DNA of 5,294 bases from DASVEE01 sp036399695 (GTDB taxonomy: Bacteria > Acidobacteriota > Thermoanaerobaculia > Gp7-AA8). The notes below the pieces were generated by a model. It saw nothing but the letters and a program-made list of their open reading frames with translations, searched no databases and was not told the origin of the DNA. Positions 5,209 to 5,294 of this stretch are shown here, in pieces. Numbering within the stretch: position 1 is the stretch's first letter; each line of letters begins with the position of its first letter. Both the position numbers and the translations under genes were made by a program. The stretch lies in the NCBI GenBank assembly GCA_036399695.1, contig DASWMP010000191.1:1-5294 (forward strand), in the 5' to 3' direction.

Positions 5209-5294
5209 GCCGATTCCCGGCCGACGCCGAAGGAATCGAGGAGTGCGGTGGCGATGAGCCACCGCTCTTTTACACGTGTAGCAGAGCGGGGGCT
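5209..5294 (+). repeat. Second copy of the palindromic module (empty site for the MITE)
   Basis: The first part (5209-5257) aligns with 2943-2991: the core GCCGATTCCCGGC corresponds to ACCGATTCCCGGT, the last core of the 21-nt array, followed by a bulged hairpin (CGATTCC 5211-5217 with GGAATCG 5232-5238, inner CGGC/GCCG). Then GCGGTGGC (5245-5252), loop GATGA (5253-5257) and GCCACCGC (5258-5265) form the palindrome that the MITE interrupts in the other copy. From 5257, AGCCACCGCTCT pairs with AGAGCGGGGGCT (5283-5294, one mismatch) around TACACGTGTA, as at 3343-3399. The repeat may continue past the window end. Confidence 0.8.

Overview
The window is GC-rich, with a GC-biased third codon position in both genes, and comes from a bacterium with a Sec-type export pathway. 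The first gene joins a STAND-type module to TPRs and the second is a secreted protease with a PKD domain. Together with palindrome-rich intergenic DNA this suggests a large soil or aquatic genome, for example Acidobacteriota, Planctomycetota or a high-GC proteobacterium. Nothing here (no rRNA, no marker gene) fixes the phylum.

Layout: (1) 2-2602, plus strand: the 3' part of a gene for a membrane-anchored protein with the end of a STAND-NTPase-type winged-helix region, one transmembrane helix and a long TPR/helical domain; its 5' end is outside the window. (2) 2603-3553: about 950 bases between two convergent genes, with no convincing gene but unusually dense structure: fifteen units of exactly 21 nt with palindromic cores (2649-2955); a 165-bp MITE-like element with perfect 16-bp terminal inverted repeats and a 5-bp target duplication (2992-3156), sitting in the loop of an older palindrome; then REP-like and other strong hairpins and a 38-nt tandem duplication. 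(3) 3554-5044, minus strand: a secreted S1E-type (alpha-lytic protease/streptogrisin-like) serine protease with signal peptide, prodomain, catalytic domain, PKD domain and a short cysteine-rich tail with regularly spaced Cys-Cys pairs. (4) 5045-5294: its upstream region, then a second copy of the palindromic module seen at 2942-3180 and 3343-3399. This copy serves as the empty site that proves the MITE insertion.

The two genes are convergent and share no visible regulation. The first looks like a signalling or scaffold protein at the membrane, the second like an exported degradative enzyme. The most unusual content is in the DNA between and beside them. The 21-nt array keeps its phase without an indel for about 307 bp (21 bp is close to two turns of B-DNA), and several cores differ by paired changes that preserve the palindrome. 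The protease gene is flanked by inverted copies of a three-arm palindromic repeat.
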